Shown: positions 12,711 to 24,499 of the stretch, one piece after another | Numbering within the stretch: position 1 is the first letter of the stretch | Layout of the letters: each line of letters begins with the position of its first letter | Assembly (NCBI GenBank): GCA_947095585.1 | Contig: OX352762.1 | Location: 13,991,969-14,055,968, forward strand | Source: Nephrocerus scutellatus | Taxonomy: Eukaryota; Arthropoda; Insecta; Diptera; Pipunculidae | Reading direction: 5' to 3' | DNA: 64,000 nucleotides | Notes under the pieces: model-generated | Told to the model about the DNA's origin: nothing | What the model saw: only the letters and a program-made list of their open reading frames with translations | Database searches by the model: none | Made by a program: the position numbers and the translations under genes

Positions 12711-14540
12711 TCTCCTGGGTATCTCCTGATGGGGCCATTCGCAACCAGATAGACCACGTGTTGATAGACCGCCGTCACAACCCGAACCTGATGACGGTAC
12801 GCACCTACCGACTTGTCAACGTCGATTCTAACCACTTTCTTGTTGGTACTAGCGCGGATTGCATCACCACGAAAGACTGCATCCGGGAATCGATTCGAGT
12901 TGCCCTTCGCAACCAGGAGACCTAAAAAAACCACTACAACCGATAGGACTCACCCTAAATGCAGAGAAAGTAAGACCTGGGGCTGAGATGTGGGGCGTAA
13001 AAGAGAAATGTACACGCCTTAAGAATGCTGTCATTGGTACTTCTGACTCCATCGGAACGACTGGTTCGATGACGTATGTAAGCTAGCGACTGAACGTAAG
13101 AATGTTGCGTACCGAGCAATGCAACAATCTCATAGAACGTGGGCATGTGGAGATGAATATTAAGAGCTCAGAAGATATGAAAAAACAGTTCACCGACGAA
13201 AGAAAGCATCAACTAGTACAGTACAGAGAGCTAGGACTGCACCAGGCGCGGAAGTTGTACCAAAGAGTCCGCAGTATGACGCAATATTCACCGCGTTGCA
13301 TATACTGCAAAGAAAAAGCGGATAATCTGATCACCGATCTCAAAGGTATCTTAGAGCGATGAGAAGTGCACTTTCGTAAGTTGCTTAATGGCCAGCTAAC
13401 TGAGGAATTTGGGGCTCCATCAATGACCGAAGATCTCAATATGCTGCCGCCACCAAGCATAGATGAAATTAGCAGAGCGATAAATCGGCTCAAAAATAAT
13501 AAGGCCCCGGGATCTGATGGTATTCCAGTGGAGCTGATCAAACAGGAGGCCCCGTAATACACCAAGCAATTAATGAACTAGTAGTGCAAGTATGGGAGGA
13601 AGAGGCGATGCCAGAACACTGGCGAAGAGGCGTCCTGTGCCCCATACATAAGAAAGGAGATATCACAACCTGCAGAAATTATCGTGGTTACCGAGTATTA
13701 GATTTTCTCCTCTATCCTTTAAGACAGGATAGCCCAATACGCTAAAGTCATCCCTACCAGTGCGGCTTCATCCCAAGCAAATCAACAACTAATCAAATTT
13801 ACACTCTTAGGCAGGTGATGGAAAAATGTCTAGAGTTTCAAGAATCACTACACCATCTTTATATAGACTTTAAAGCCGCCTATGATAGCATAGCCAGGGT
13901 AGAACTTTGTAAAGCCATGGTGGCCACGTCTGCGAGTAGAAGATCCAACATTGGTTCCTCAATTCAAATAGTGGAGCGCGAATTTAAAGTAGTGCAATCC
14001 TTTAACTATCTCGGGTCAACTGTAGCAGCCGATAACATCATGAAACCAGAAATACGCGCACGGTTGCTTTAAGCTAACAAAACCTACTATAGTCTATCAA
14101 GGCTCTTCAAATCCAGGAATTTAACCATAACATCCAAGCTATTGGTATATAAGACAATGGTCATACCAGTACTTACATATGGATCCGAGACTTGGGTGCT
14201 TAGCAATAAGCATTCTGACCTCTTAGCCGCGTTCGAGAGAAAAGTCTTACGGAGAATTGTTGGCCCTGTAAGTGGGAGGGCGACTCCGGGGACTCTATGT
14301 TAATGAGATCTACGAGCGTTACGGCGATGTCGAGCGAAGATGATCCTGCTCGGAAAGACCTTTGCGGAAGGATTTATGGAACACGATAGCGATGCCGGCC
14401 AAGCCTTCGCTGGAAGGATGGCGTAGACCAGGACGCCAAGTGTTTAGGGATGCCAAACTGGGTGACATCGGCTCGAAATCGGGACCGTTGGCGAGATTTT
14501 TTGCGGGAGGCCAGGTCAAATATTATGATGAATATCCTAT
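12711..14540 (+). mobile_element. RTE-like non-LTR retrotransposon, copy B (decayed)
   Basis: Same family as copy A. It starts in the endonuclease at SPDGAIRNQIDHVLIDRRHN and continues through TYRLVNVDSNHFLVG, where the SDH motif has become SNH. The linker and RT blocks KNNKAPGSDGIPVELIKQE (near 13489-13545) and FKAAYDSIARVEL (near 13870-13910) follow. Sequence from after motif A up to the ATSASRRSNIGSS segment (near 13925) is missing, so the catalytic box is gone. The C-terminal end lies near 14330-14515. It is dead through deletion, frameshifts and stops. Confidence 0.82.
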
Positions 14541-16650
14541 CATGACCCACTACTACCTGTCGCAAGTAAGCTTTGAGCACAAGTTTAAGTTTTTGAATAT
14601 TTTTGAAAAAAGAATTCACTAAATAAAAGGGCATAAGTTCTCAAAAATGTCATCTGATAGAAAGTATAGAATTTGTGCAGAATATATAGCCAACTATTCA
14701 AGTCATCCTTTCAAAACTTAAGTGAAAACCACAATTTTGAGTTCATTAGAAGATGTGTATCTAATTTTAATATTAATGCGGGTGAATAATATCGCAAAGG
14801 TAGGCCAGCATAACTCCTTTATTAAAAATGCATTCAAACGCGCCCCTAATCATGTGTATGGCTGAGTCTGTAATTAATATGAATAAGTCCGGGCGCAACC
14901 CTTCAAAGTTATTATTATTTATAATCTCTAATTAATGTGCAACGTTGTGTTTCACGTATCGCACCCAATAATTAAATAACAAGAAATGCCAACTGCTGGA
15001 AGAGATACAAACAATAAGCGAATGGAGATATTCCCACTCCAAGCTCTGAGCGGTTAAAATCGCACCGAATCTAGAAAAACAGCAACAAAAACGACGGCGC
15101 AGTGCAATTGTTTTTATTGACACCAAAAATTCTTAAATTCTTATTTAGTCAGTGATAAGATTTTGATGCAAAGGATGGGGGAAAATTTTTAACTACGAGT
15201 ATCATAATGCACGTCGTCGGGCGTGAACGTAAAACCATCCTCTGGCGGTCGTTGTCGTATTAAATGAGACGTGTACCCGCACATAATGCGGACAAACACT
15301 TCTAATGGCAATAAGAATTGCATCCAGCAAATAACGAAGAAGAAAAAGAAGATGAAGTGCCAGCGGCGCGGCGGTTGGTTGGACACACGTTCATAAAATA
15401 ATAATAGCACACACACCGTACTCGGCCGACCGTTTATTCTTCCTGCACATCTCACCATTTTTATAGAGATTTAACATCGCTGATAAAGTCATTGGAATTG
15501 CCCGCTAAAGTGACTGACTCTAGTTTTGGGGCAAATGCAAGTCGCAACATCGTCCGCGTTGAGTTGTTGACAATCGTACTTCCTTTAAATGAAATCAAAA
15601 TGGAAATAAATGACCCTCATCGATGGTGGTGGCGAGTGCAATTGGCGAACCTTCGAAAGTATCACTATATAGGAAATCCAAACAATTATTGTCGCCGCGG
15701 GCTAAATTGCTTTCCTCTTCCGGTGACCTCTTCCTGGCCATCGATGAAAATTCACTGTAGATTTGGCAGTATTACCACTCGACTTTGACGTATAGGGGAA
15801 AAATTGGCATCATGCTGATTTGAATTGAATGCGTGTGTGAATTGATAACAACTAATATTCCGTAGCATACTTGCCAGCCATCGAACGCGACACTTCCGGA
15901 CCAGAACCAGTTACCATCGGTTAATTCACAGAATAGCAATATGCAGTGTACCAGTCATTCAAAATTTCTAATTAACAATAGTTCGATAGTCCCTTAGAAA
16001 GTTATTCTTTCCCTTTTTCCCCCTCTCTTAACTTAACTTGTATGCACTCTGCAAATAACGCTGTCACTGTCAAGGACTCCGATAGTCATGGATCGATTTA
16101 AGAAATCACAACAAATTGATACCAACCGACGACACCACCACTGAACACAGTGTGCGGCAAATATCCGAAATCTCTCACAACAGGACAATTCAACACAATG
16201 CAACACCACAGAGCGCATTAAGCAAATTGTTCTCCCTTCGATTGTCCATCATCCTGATGTGGCGTGTCATATCGCGCGGGAAGATATTTATGTTACCCAA
16301 AGTCAAAGCGCGTCGGTGGACGTCCTTTCTTCTTTCTTTGTGCATCGTTCAAACGCGAATTGCAAAAAATATTTCCATTTAGGTTATTGACAAAAAAAGG
16401 TGGGATGCTTTATTCCGCTGCCTCAAAATGTACTGCTATTCCAACGGAGTCACATTGCATCGAGCATGATTAATATAATATCGAGTCTGCAGTTAATAGG
16501 GCCGAACAGGATGAGTTCGACATCGAATTGCGCTGTGTGAAAAAAAAATAATAATTCGTAAAGAGCCCCTGTTAACTTTTGTGTAGGAAGGAAACACTGA
16601 GCGAAGAGCAAACGATGATTTTTTATGAATACTATTTTATGAATGATACG
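14541..16650. other. Intergenic, no gene seen
   Basis: Short overlapping frames on both strands without motifs. No similarity to the window's repeats was noticed, so this may be single-copy intergenic DNA. Confidence 0.45.
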
Positions 16651-16654
16651 TCAT

Positions 16655-18925
16655 CTGCATCATCATATTTGGCTCAACAACCGGTGTCCGGTCCTGGCCT
16701 CCCGCATAAAATCTCTCCACCGGTCCCAATTTCGAGCCGCTGTCATCCAATTTGGCATTCCTACACCCTGAGCGTCCTGGTCTAAGCCATCTTTCCAGCA
16801 TAGACTTGGCCGCCCCCCATAAATCCTACCATAAAAGATCCTCTTCTTTCATGCGAGCTAGATGACCTGCCCACCGGAGTCTAACGCTTGTAGATCTCAT
16901 CATTGTAGAGTCTCCGGAATCGTCCGACCTTACACACGGGGCCAACAATTCTCCATAAGAATTTTCTCTCGAAAGCGGCTAATAAGAGCCTTTTGTTAAC
17001 GGATCCATATGCAAATACTGACATGACTTTTGTCCTATCTACCAGCAGCTTGGATGTTCCTGGATTTGAAGAGTCTTGACGGACTATAGTACGCTTTGTT
17101 GGTGTTTATGACAACAAAAAATAATACTAAAAAAATAAAAATAAACGTATTAAGCATTTTTTCAATTGTTGTGTACATACTCCGCAACGAATATGGGTCA
17201 TCATCGATCGGACTTTTACCCAAAAAATTACACAACAATCAACAGGGGAAATAATTTTTAAGCATAAATTGCACAATTATTTAGCCTGTTACATTTATTG
17301 TGAGTAAGCAAAATAAATTGTATAAATAGTAAGGAAATTAGCATAATAAACTCGGAATAAGTTACCATTTCAAAAGTTTTATTTGTCACTATTTCAAGTG
17401 CATGGATCAATTTTTATAACCAGTGGTCCTTCGAGCTTCGACAATTTAAAATTATTTCCAAGCCATTCTTTCGTATCGTAGTGTGAGGTTGCACTAGGGT
17501 GGTTTTAAACCGTCGCAAACATATCAGTAACAGTTTACTTTAGCAGTTTAAGTTAAAGTTTAGGAGTTTTAAGTTTAAGCTAGGATTAGAACAGCTTTCT
17601 CCAGAAACGCTTTCCAGGCAGTACTATAAGGCTACGAGCCTTTGGACTTCCATACGCTAACTTATCTTAGCTAAACAGAAAAGTCGCTGCCACTGCGCTT
17701 TAAGCAACCGTGCACGTATTTCTAGCTCCATGTTGTTATTGGCTGCTACAGTTGACCCGAGATAGTTAAAGGATTGCACTACTTTAAATTCGCGCTCCAC
17801 TATTTTAATTGAGATAGCAATGTTTGATCTTCTAGTCGCAGACGTGGTGGCCACATGTACTTTGTTTTGCTCTCATTTATGTGCAGCCCCAGATTTCGTG
17901 CCGCCTCCTCTATCTGGATGAAAGATTCCTGTACAACTCTTGGGTTTCTACCAACGATGTCAATATCGTCTGCGTAAGCCATTATCTGAATGGATTTATA
18001 GAGGATTGTTCCTCTCGCCGTTACGTCAGAGTCGCGGATCACCTTCTCCAACGCCAGGTTGAAGAGGACGCAGGCCAGTCCATCCCCTTGTCGGAGCCCG
18101 TTATAGATGTTGAATGGGCTTGATAGTGATCCGGATATTTTTACTTGGCTTATAACATTGGTCATGGTCAACCTACATAGTCGTGTCAGTTTATTTGGGA
18201 TGCCGAATTCTCTCATGATTTTATATATTTCTACTCTGGCTATGCTATCATAGGCGGCTTTAAAGTCTATAAAAAGATGATGGTGTAGTGATTTTTGTAA
18301 CTCTAGACATTTTTCCATCACCTGCCTATGGGTGTAAATCTGATCGGTTGTTGATTTGCCTGGGATGAAGCCACACTGGTATGGACCAATGATGACTTTA
18401 GCGTATGGGGCTATCCTGTCTTAAAGTATAGAGGAGAAAATCTTATACGCGGTACTCAACAATGATAATTGCTGCATGTTGTGATATCTCCTTTCTTATG
18501 TATGGGGCACAGGATGCCTCTTCGCCAGTCTTCTGGTATAGCTTCTTCCTTCCATACTTGCACTATTACTTCATGAATTACTTGGTGTATTGCGGACCCT
18601 CCTGACTTAATCAGCTCCGCTGGTATCCCATCTGATACTGGGGCCTTATTAATTTATCGCTCTGCTGACTTCGTCTATGCTTGGTGGCGGCAGCATAATA
18701 TGGTCTTCGGTCATTGGTGGAGCCTCGAATTCCTCAGTAAGCTGAACATTTAGCAACTCATGAAAGTGCTCTTCCCATCGCTCTAAGATGCCTTTGAGAT
18801 CGGCGATCAGATTAAAATCTTTGTCTTTGCAGTATGTTCAATGCGGTGTATATTGCGTCATACCGCGAACTCTTTGGTAGAACTTCCGCGAACTACGTTC
18901 GTACTGTCATCAGGTTCGGGATGCT
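16655..18925 (-). mobile_element. RTE-like non-LTR retrotransposon, copy C
   Basis: Minus-strand copy with the best preserved RT core of this family (17800-18321). It shows FKAAYDSIARVEIYK, RQGDGLACVLFNLALEKVI, an intact catalytic box in IMAYADDIDIVGR, then LGLHINESKTKYMW. The N-terminal side reaches the linker and, after a deletion, a snippet of the endonuclease near 18890-18925. The 3' end, with ATGATG tail, lies near 16655. The C-terminal part is split by about 585 bp of foreign sequence. Several stops and shifts mean it is not active. Confidence 0.85.
17113..17696. other. Unidentified insertion within RTE-like copy C
   Basis: The element reads continuously up to ACGCTTTGTTGG at about 17103 and resumes at GCTTTAAGCAACCG near 17698. 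The same two stretches are adjacent in copy A. The inserted ~585 bp is AT-rich, has no open frame of note and no terminal repeats that I can see. The last ~100 bp could instead be divergent element sequence. Confidence 0.5.
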
Positions 18926-19189
18926 CACGAGTTCAAATATAAATTCCATGGAAAACGGCATTTTTCAGTTTTTCTCGAATTTTCCAAATTTTTCCAGAAT
19001 CAAATCGGTCGAGGCGTTTAGCAGTTCAAATGTTAAATAAAAGTAAAAATGAGAATAAAAAGTCAACCAAATGAGTTAATTTCTTTCTTTAAATTTGAAA
19101 TCACAATGAATCTCAAGGTGTTTTATTTACATTTCGATTTCGATTGCAATGTCATAGCAAACCAATCGAAATAAAGCCCTTCTTGTTAT

Positions 19190-19620
19190 CTTTTTAAGGT
19201 CTTTTGAGGTTCTTTTCGGGGTCTTTTTAGGGTCAGTTGAGAGTCTTTAAGGAAGTCTATTGAGGGGCCATTTGGGGCCTTTATAGGGTCTTTTGTGATC
19301 TTTTTTGGTTATTTTAGGAAGTCTTTTGAAGATCTTTTAAAGTTTTTTTTTTGGTCCTCTGTGGGTCTTTTTAGGATGTTTTGGGGGTCCTTAATGATTT
19401 TTGGTGGTCTTTTCTTATTTTTTTTGTGTGTTCTGGGGGTTTTTTGATGTTCTTTTGAGGGGCTTTTGCAGGTCTTTTTTTTTGGTTTTTTGGAGGATCT
19501 TTTGTGATTCTTTTAGGTGTCTTTTGGAGGTTTTTTTATGATTTGGGGGTTTTTGGAGTTTTTTAGGGTCTTTTGATAATCTTTTGGGTTTTTTTGGTGG
19601 TCTTTTTTTCCACAACATCT
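19190..19620. repeat. Degenerate GGTCTTTTGGGG-type array
   Basis: About 430 bp built from imperfect units of roughly 11-15 bases around GGTCTTTT and GGGG, with T-rich spacers. It is the reverse complement of the AAAAGACCCC arrays at 21368-21740 and 41655-42545. Open frames through it are an artefact of the repeat. Confidence 0.8.
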
Positions 19621-20640
19621 TCATGACCACACCAACCAACCACCCCCCTCAAAAACCTCTCGGGTTACACCTCAGAACCACTCAAGTCACCAATCAAGAC
19701 CAGCCCTATAAAAGTCGTTTCCTAAAAACGAGTACGGGTCTTTCAACTAACAACATGTAAACCGACAGACAGAAACAGGCAAGTTAATACTAGAGCATTT
19801 AAAAATAATGATAACCCGTTCACATATTTTGCGAAAGATTGAAAGACTAAGCAAAAAGAAAACGAGCATTTTTTATAAAAATATGAAATATGAGAAGAAA
19901 AATCCACCTTGAAATATAATTCTTTCTGGAAGAATTGATGCTTTTGGAAAGAACAAAGACACAATTGAAAAATGGCCACATGGTCAAGGGAGCAAACAAA
20001 AGCACTGACAGTATTATGTTAATATCAGCAGTTTAAGAAATGCATATGTATGTACTGATAAACTGTATAAGGGAAGCGCACTCCTGAATATGAGTATTGG
20101 ACCTGACAACCGAGCCATGTCATCTTACTAGTTCTAAAATGCAAGGATAGGTTACACGATTTACGATTACCATGGATATCTACCGTAGTGTGATAGGCCA
20201 ATGCCTTATGATAAAAACTCATTCGTGAACCATTCTAAAGCAATGATGGAGGGTAAACCATAGGTTTTTCACTTTGCATGCGGTAGCAAAAGGAATCTAG
20301 GAATCTTCCCACTGGTATGCCAGCGGAATAAGCATCGTATATGCAGGCCAAAACCCCATGGTTGAGATTACTGGCAAATGTCGCAAAGGCAGCAAGGTTT
20401 TGCTAAGGGTGAGGATGCACCTATTAGTGAATCATCATCGTAGGGCAACACGTTGACTAAGTCTTCTTTTAAAAAATGAGGCAGATTTGATTTCGACAGT
20501 CATATGTAAAAGAATTGCTGCAAAGAGAACCGCTTAAGTAGCATCTGCTGAAAAGGTGGTTGGTTAATTAATTAGTACTACCGCTGCTTTGGATGATCGG
20601 AATTTAACTAGTCTTACTAACAGTACATGGTTGCGAAAGA
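19621..20640. other. Intergenic, no gene seen
   Basis: Lies between the two inverted arrays. Frames are short and show no motif. Confidence 0.4.
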
Positions 20641-21095
20641 CTGTAAAGATCAGAAGGCTGGTTCGGAATCTGCGTTCGTAGGACCAGAACCCTTTTGTGG
20701 CGTCAACTGAAGTGCTGCCACAAAACTGATAAACTTTCGGGCAAACTTCGCCTGGTTCAATTGGAAAATACCCCGGGGCTGAAGGAATCCAAACAACTGA
20801 TCAGACCCTTCTCATATAAAGAAATCCTGTATTTAGATAAAGGCAGCATTACGAAGCTAGTGAGTTTTCTAACTGGCCATTGTGGCTTAAGGTATCATCT
20901 TAACAAAATTGGTGTGGGCTCTGTGACAGAATGTAGGTTCTGTCATCCGAACACATTCTCTGCGAATGCCCAGCACTTATTTGGTTAAGGAGACGCATAT
21001 TCAATAAGGAATTATGCTCGGCAGCAGAGTTGAAAAACTCTGCTACTAAGAACATTTTGTCTTGTATGTCTCTTAGACAATTAATGCCTTATTGA
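20640..21095 (+). mobile_element. RNase H-type non-LTR element, 3' end fragment
   Basis: Encodes the C-terminal tail of the RNase H-type family: LVSFLTGHCGLRYHLNKIG followed by TECRFC and a degenerate cysteine region. Downstream residues such as RIFNKELCS can be read after a frameshift near 20990. A similar tail, RYHISKMN...TECRFC, is found on the minus strand at 63095-63360. Only the 3' end is present. Confidence 0.65.
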
Positions 21096-21367
21096 CATAA
21101 TTCATCTTTTCGGTCGCAGTGTCAGTCACTTGGACTAGGGTTATCAGAAAAAAAAATGGTATTCAAGTTCAGTTAATCAGTTTTGTTGTTGTTGTTGTTT
21201 TGGTTAAATTATTCTTCCATCGACAACCCATATATAAGTAACAATGAATGTAAACCTCAATGTAAGGCTGTAACCTAGCGTTACATTGAAGTTTATATGA
21301 TGACAGGAAAAAGGTGTCTGTAACCTTTACGTAAGTGTAAGTGAAACTTCTTTGATGTGTGGGGCAA

Positions 21368-21740
21368 AAAAGCCCAAGAAACCCATAAATGACACCAAAA
21401 AAACCATCAAAAAACCGCAAAAAAGGACCATTAAAAGACCCCTAAGACCCCTAAGAGGACCCTAAAAAGACCCTGAAAAGGCTCACCAAAAGACTCCCCC
21501 AAATAGCACCGAAAGAAGCTCAAAAAACTCTTCAACAAATAGCCAGAAGATCATCAAAATCGCAAAGACCCCCAAAAGACACTCAAAAGACACTCAAAAG
21601 ACCTCCAAAAGACTTTTCAGAGACCCACAAAAGACCCCCAAAATTCCCTCAAAATCCCCTTAAAAGATTCTCCAAAAAAACATTAGGAGACCACCAAGAA
21701 GATCCTCAAAAGACCCCCAAAAGACACCCAAAAGTTCTTA
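21368..21740. repeat. Degenerate AAAAGACCCC-type array
   Basis: Imperfect short units of AAAAGACCC(C/A), running opposite to the array at 19190-19620. It ends near 21740 and is followed at once by TTCAGACAAATCGGTTGAAA. That segment resembles, inverted, part of the 118-bp repeat near 32000-33120. It lies about 200 bp upstream of the duplicated 5' flank of gene copy 1. Confidence 0.8.
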
Positions 21741-22385
21741 CCGAATTTCAGACAAATCGGTTGAAAAGTTGCTTAGTTACCGCAATTCCATTCCATAATG
21801 ACCGTATCCCGGAATTTCCACAGGAACAAGTTTTATATTCGCACCTTAGTCCTACAAATGACCAAATGACAAATGAATGAGTTACAAGAACTCAAAAATG
21901 TAACACAAAATCGATCCACAAAATTGTGACACAAAGTTATTTTTGATACCGTACTGAATTTTCTCTTCACCGCCGATAAAGTAGATTCACTTACAAATAG
22001 AATAGTTATTTTATCAACTATATTCCTATATCAGTTAATTTATTTCGGCTAGTAACATTCTTATCTCGATATGTTTATCTTAATCAGATAGTGGAGGTAA
22101 GTTTGATCAGATAATTTTTTTTCAGTTCTAAGAATCTTTCGAAATTCTAATTTGGAAGCTGTACAAATAGTTCGTCTGAATCTTTTTGGAAAATTTCCAT
22201 TTACTTTACCTTTTTGTATGTAAAGGTGTGTAAAGTAAGCAGCTGCTTGCGCAAGAGAAGCGAGTGACTGTTGAGTTACATACTTTTATTTACACCGAAG
22301 GATAGGCAACAACAAATGAAAATTTTGAATTGAAAATTTTAGTTATCTCTTGGGAAACTTTAGCATAATAAGCGTTTCGGAACAG

Positions 22386-22417
22386 TATAAAAGCGCCTCA
22401 TCCGATCACGATCACTT
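22386..22417 (+). promoter_or_regulatory. Core promoter of gene copy 1 (TATA and initiator)
   Basis: TATAAAA at 22386-22392, with TCACTT at 22412-22417 placing a start site about 28 bp downstream. The whole block GTATAAAAGCGCCTCATC and GATCACGATCACTTATAGTA is kept almost unchanged upstream of copy 2 and in modified form upstream of copies 3 and 4. The flanking 5' sequence back to about 21930 is also nearly identical to that of copy 2. Confidence 0.8.
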
Positions 22418-22516
22418 ATAGTAGTGTGTTCAAGTGTCAAGTGGAAGTTACAATTTTTTTACTCTCATCGTCAATCTGCAAACTATTTTCGATCGCAAAC
22501 TAAAGACGAACAGAAA

Positions 22517-23872
22517 ATGTCGCCAATTTATTTGCTGGTTTTTCTAAGCTTTGGGGTCTTTTTACAAACAAAAGCTGATCTGCAATCAGAGTATAGTTTG
22601 ATTTCAAATGCTGTGCGTTTATTTAATAATAAAGAATGCATTGCGGCCGATAAAGAGATGCTTGAAATGAACTTTCGACCAACCGACATTGATAGAATTG
22701 TTTATCTCACTTATGAATGGAACAATTATAATTTTGATGAGGTTAACAAATGTGCTCAGAAATTGAGTGATCCCACAATTAAGTACCATTTTTTGACCTT
22801 TTTGTGGCAACAAATTGTTCTTCATTCAAGTCCGATCACAAATCTTAACATATTTGTAACTTATCTAAAGTCATTTTCCAAACTCATCGATGAAACGTAT
22901 AATAACGAAGAAATCAGACATAGGGTGTTACAAATGCTCGAAAGGGTGCAATCAGAATTCGAAACTAAAGCTACCGAAATGGTTAAGGATATTGTTATGT
23001 CTGGAAACTGTTCTAATACTACCGATTTTGAAGGTATTACCTGGTTCTTGCTAAGCTACGACTACAATATTACCACCAAAATTTTGAAGACAGTAATTGA
23101 AGATACATTTGATGAAATGCCTAATCAGGACCTCATTCGCTGTGTGGCTAGCCACAGAGAAACAGCGCTTACTGCCGAAGCTTTGTATACTTTTTCATTG
23201 CTTTTTCAGCCTTATCTACACAGTGACAGGCAGACCGCAATGCTTTTAGCTGACTGCTTATCATTTTTGCAATCTCAGAATAGCAAGACGCACAATTTGT
23301 CAGCAACTAAAGAAAGCCATTTTAACGATATGATTAAAAAACTGCCCGCTGACATTAAAAAATTATACTTCAATGAAAGAGTATGCTTGCGCAATTCTGT
23401 ACTTGGAGAATACATGTACTCGCCCATTGATGACAAGCAGGGTGACAGCATGCGCCACGTCTTCACTCTGGTCGATAAAAGCGCTGACAATCAAAGCTAC
23501 TGGTATGCGAGGAAATATAAAAGTGAAGAGTTTACGTTCCAGTTTCTTAATGATTTTAACAAAGAGTACTTGGTTGTGTCCGAATTGGAGTTGCTAGATT
23601 CTGATTTATTAGACTATAACCGTAACAACAGCAAAATATATCATCATGCGATGACACTTACAAAAGGATCAACTGACGGTCTGCAAACCGCATGGAATCT
23701 CCAACCGAAGGATGATAATTTTATAATTATGAATTTACATTCGCAGGAGTATCTGTGCTTATTACATTTTAAAAGTAACATTTACAGGCGATTCGCTTTG
23801 ACATCATCGTTGGGCAACAACTGGTTTACTTTAAAATATGGCAATTGTTTGTGGACAATTGCGGATTGCTAA
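22517..23872 (+). CDS. Secreted protein with C-terminal beta-trefoil-like domain, copy 1
   Basis: Intact single-exon frame of 451 residues. An upstream in-frame ATG at 22424 lies at the expected transcription start, so I take the ATG at 22517, where MSPIYLLVFLSF is shared by all four larger copies. Residues 1-20 form a signal peptide ending near QTKA. Residues about 21-295 look mainly helical, with N-glycosylation sites in GNCSNTTD and YNITT. Residues about 297-451 hold three related subrepeats, GEYMYSP (297), KEYLVVS (349) and QEYLCLL (410). These alternate with aromatic strands (YWYARKY, AWNLQPKDDNFIIMN, WFTLKYG), as in a beta-trefoil. Eight cysteines are shared with copy 2, the last being the final residue. 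The helical-plus-trefoil layout and the W-LQP-(K/A)-D-F-I-N pattern recall insect 30K hemolymph lipoproteins; that relation is inference. The function is unknown. An extracellular role such as hemolymph, storage or secretion product is likely. Confidence 0.9.
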   Translation: MSPIYLLVFLSFGVFLQTKADLQSEYSLISNAVRLFNNKECIAADKEMLEMNFRPTDIDRIVYLTYEWNNYNFDEVNKCAQKLSDPTIKYHFLTFLWQQIVLHSSPITNLNIFVTYLKSFSKLIDETYNNEEIRHRVLQMLERVQSEFETKATEMVKDIVMSGNCSNTTDFEGITWFLLSYDYNITTKILKTVIEDTFDEMPNQDLIRCVASHRETALTAEALYTFSLLFQPYLHSDRQTAMLLADCLSFLQSQNSKTHNLSATKESHFNDMIKKLPADIKKLYFNERVCLRNSVLGEYMYSPIDDKQGDSMRHVFTLVDKSADNQSYWYARKYKSEEFTFQFLNDFNKEYLVVSELELLDSDLLDYNRNNSKIYHHAMTLTKGSTDGLQTAWNLQPKDDNFIIMNLHSQEYLCLLHFKSNIYRRFALTSSLGNNWFTLKYGNCLWTIADC

Positions 23873-23920
23873 TTTACAGGGCTGATAACTGTATTAATTT
23901 TATGTAGTATGTGTCTTATA

Positions 23921-23926
23921 AATAAA
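23921..23926 (+). terminator. Polyadenylation signal of gene copy 1
   Basis: AATAAA 49 bp after the stop codon. Copy 4 has AATAAA at 60266-60271 in the same relative place, and copy 2 has AATAAG near 30686. Confidence 0.65.
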
Positions 23927-24499
23927 GATATATTATTCATAAAATGCAATGTTGTTTTGATTTTGATTTTATTGTTCATTTCCCATCGTGCAAACGGGAA
24001 GTGGTTTGCTCTCGTCAGAGAAAATCGTGAATAATGGGAATTTTTACAAAAAGTGTTCAGTTTTTTAAATTTCTAAATGAAGCATTTGATTTTGGATCGT
24101 TGGTAATTCTAAGTTTATTATCTGTTCGTATCGTCATATCGACAACTAGGATAAAGCGTGGAGAATCTATAGCATTTCCATATATTTTTGAAATTAAATG
24201 AAATTTAAAAAGTATTGTGGTCACCGCAATCTCTAATGTATAACCTAAGCTTGCAGCATAATTTGAAGCGAAGTATAATTGAAGTGAAAACATGGAAGGA
24301 ATGATCATCTTTTAAGTCAATCCTTGATAGATCATCGAATTAATTGACTGGATTTTATTTTGGAGGCAATAAATATTTCATATTTCTTAAAATATAAACA
24401 TTTTATTTGGACATTGTCACTATTGTTTTGCTAGGTGATGTAAAAGTTTAAGTTCTAAACGTTTTTTAGACAAAACTTTTTTGTCTTTGGCTTTTTCCA

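Noticed and set aside
19415..19639. Lys/Pro-rich small protein on the minus strand
   Set aside because: The frame mirrors the degenerate GGTCTTTTGGGG array; composition follows the repeat.
22424..22516. N-terminal extension of gene copy 1 starting MCSSVKWKL
   Set aside because: This ATG lies at the predicted transcription start and precedes the conserved MSPIYLL signal peptide start used by all copies. An extension would bury the signal peptide.
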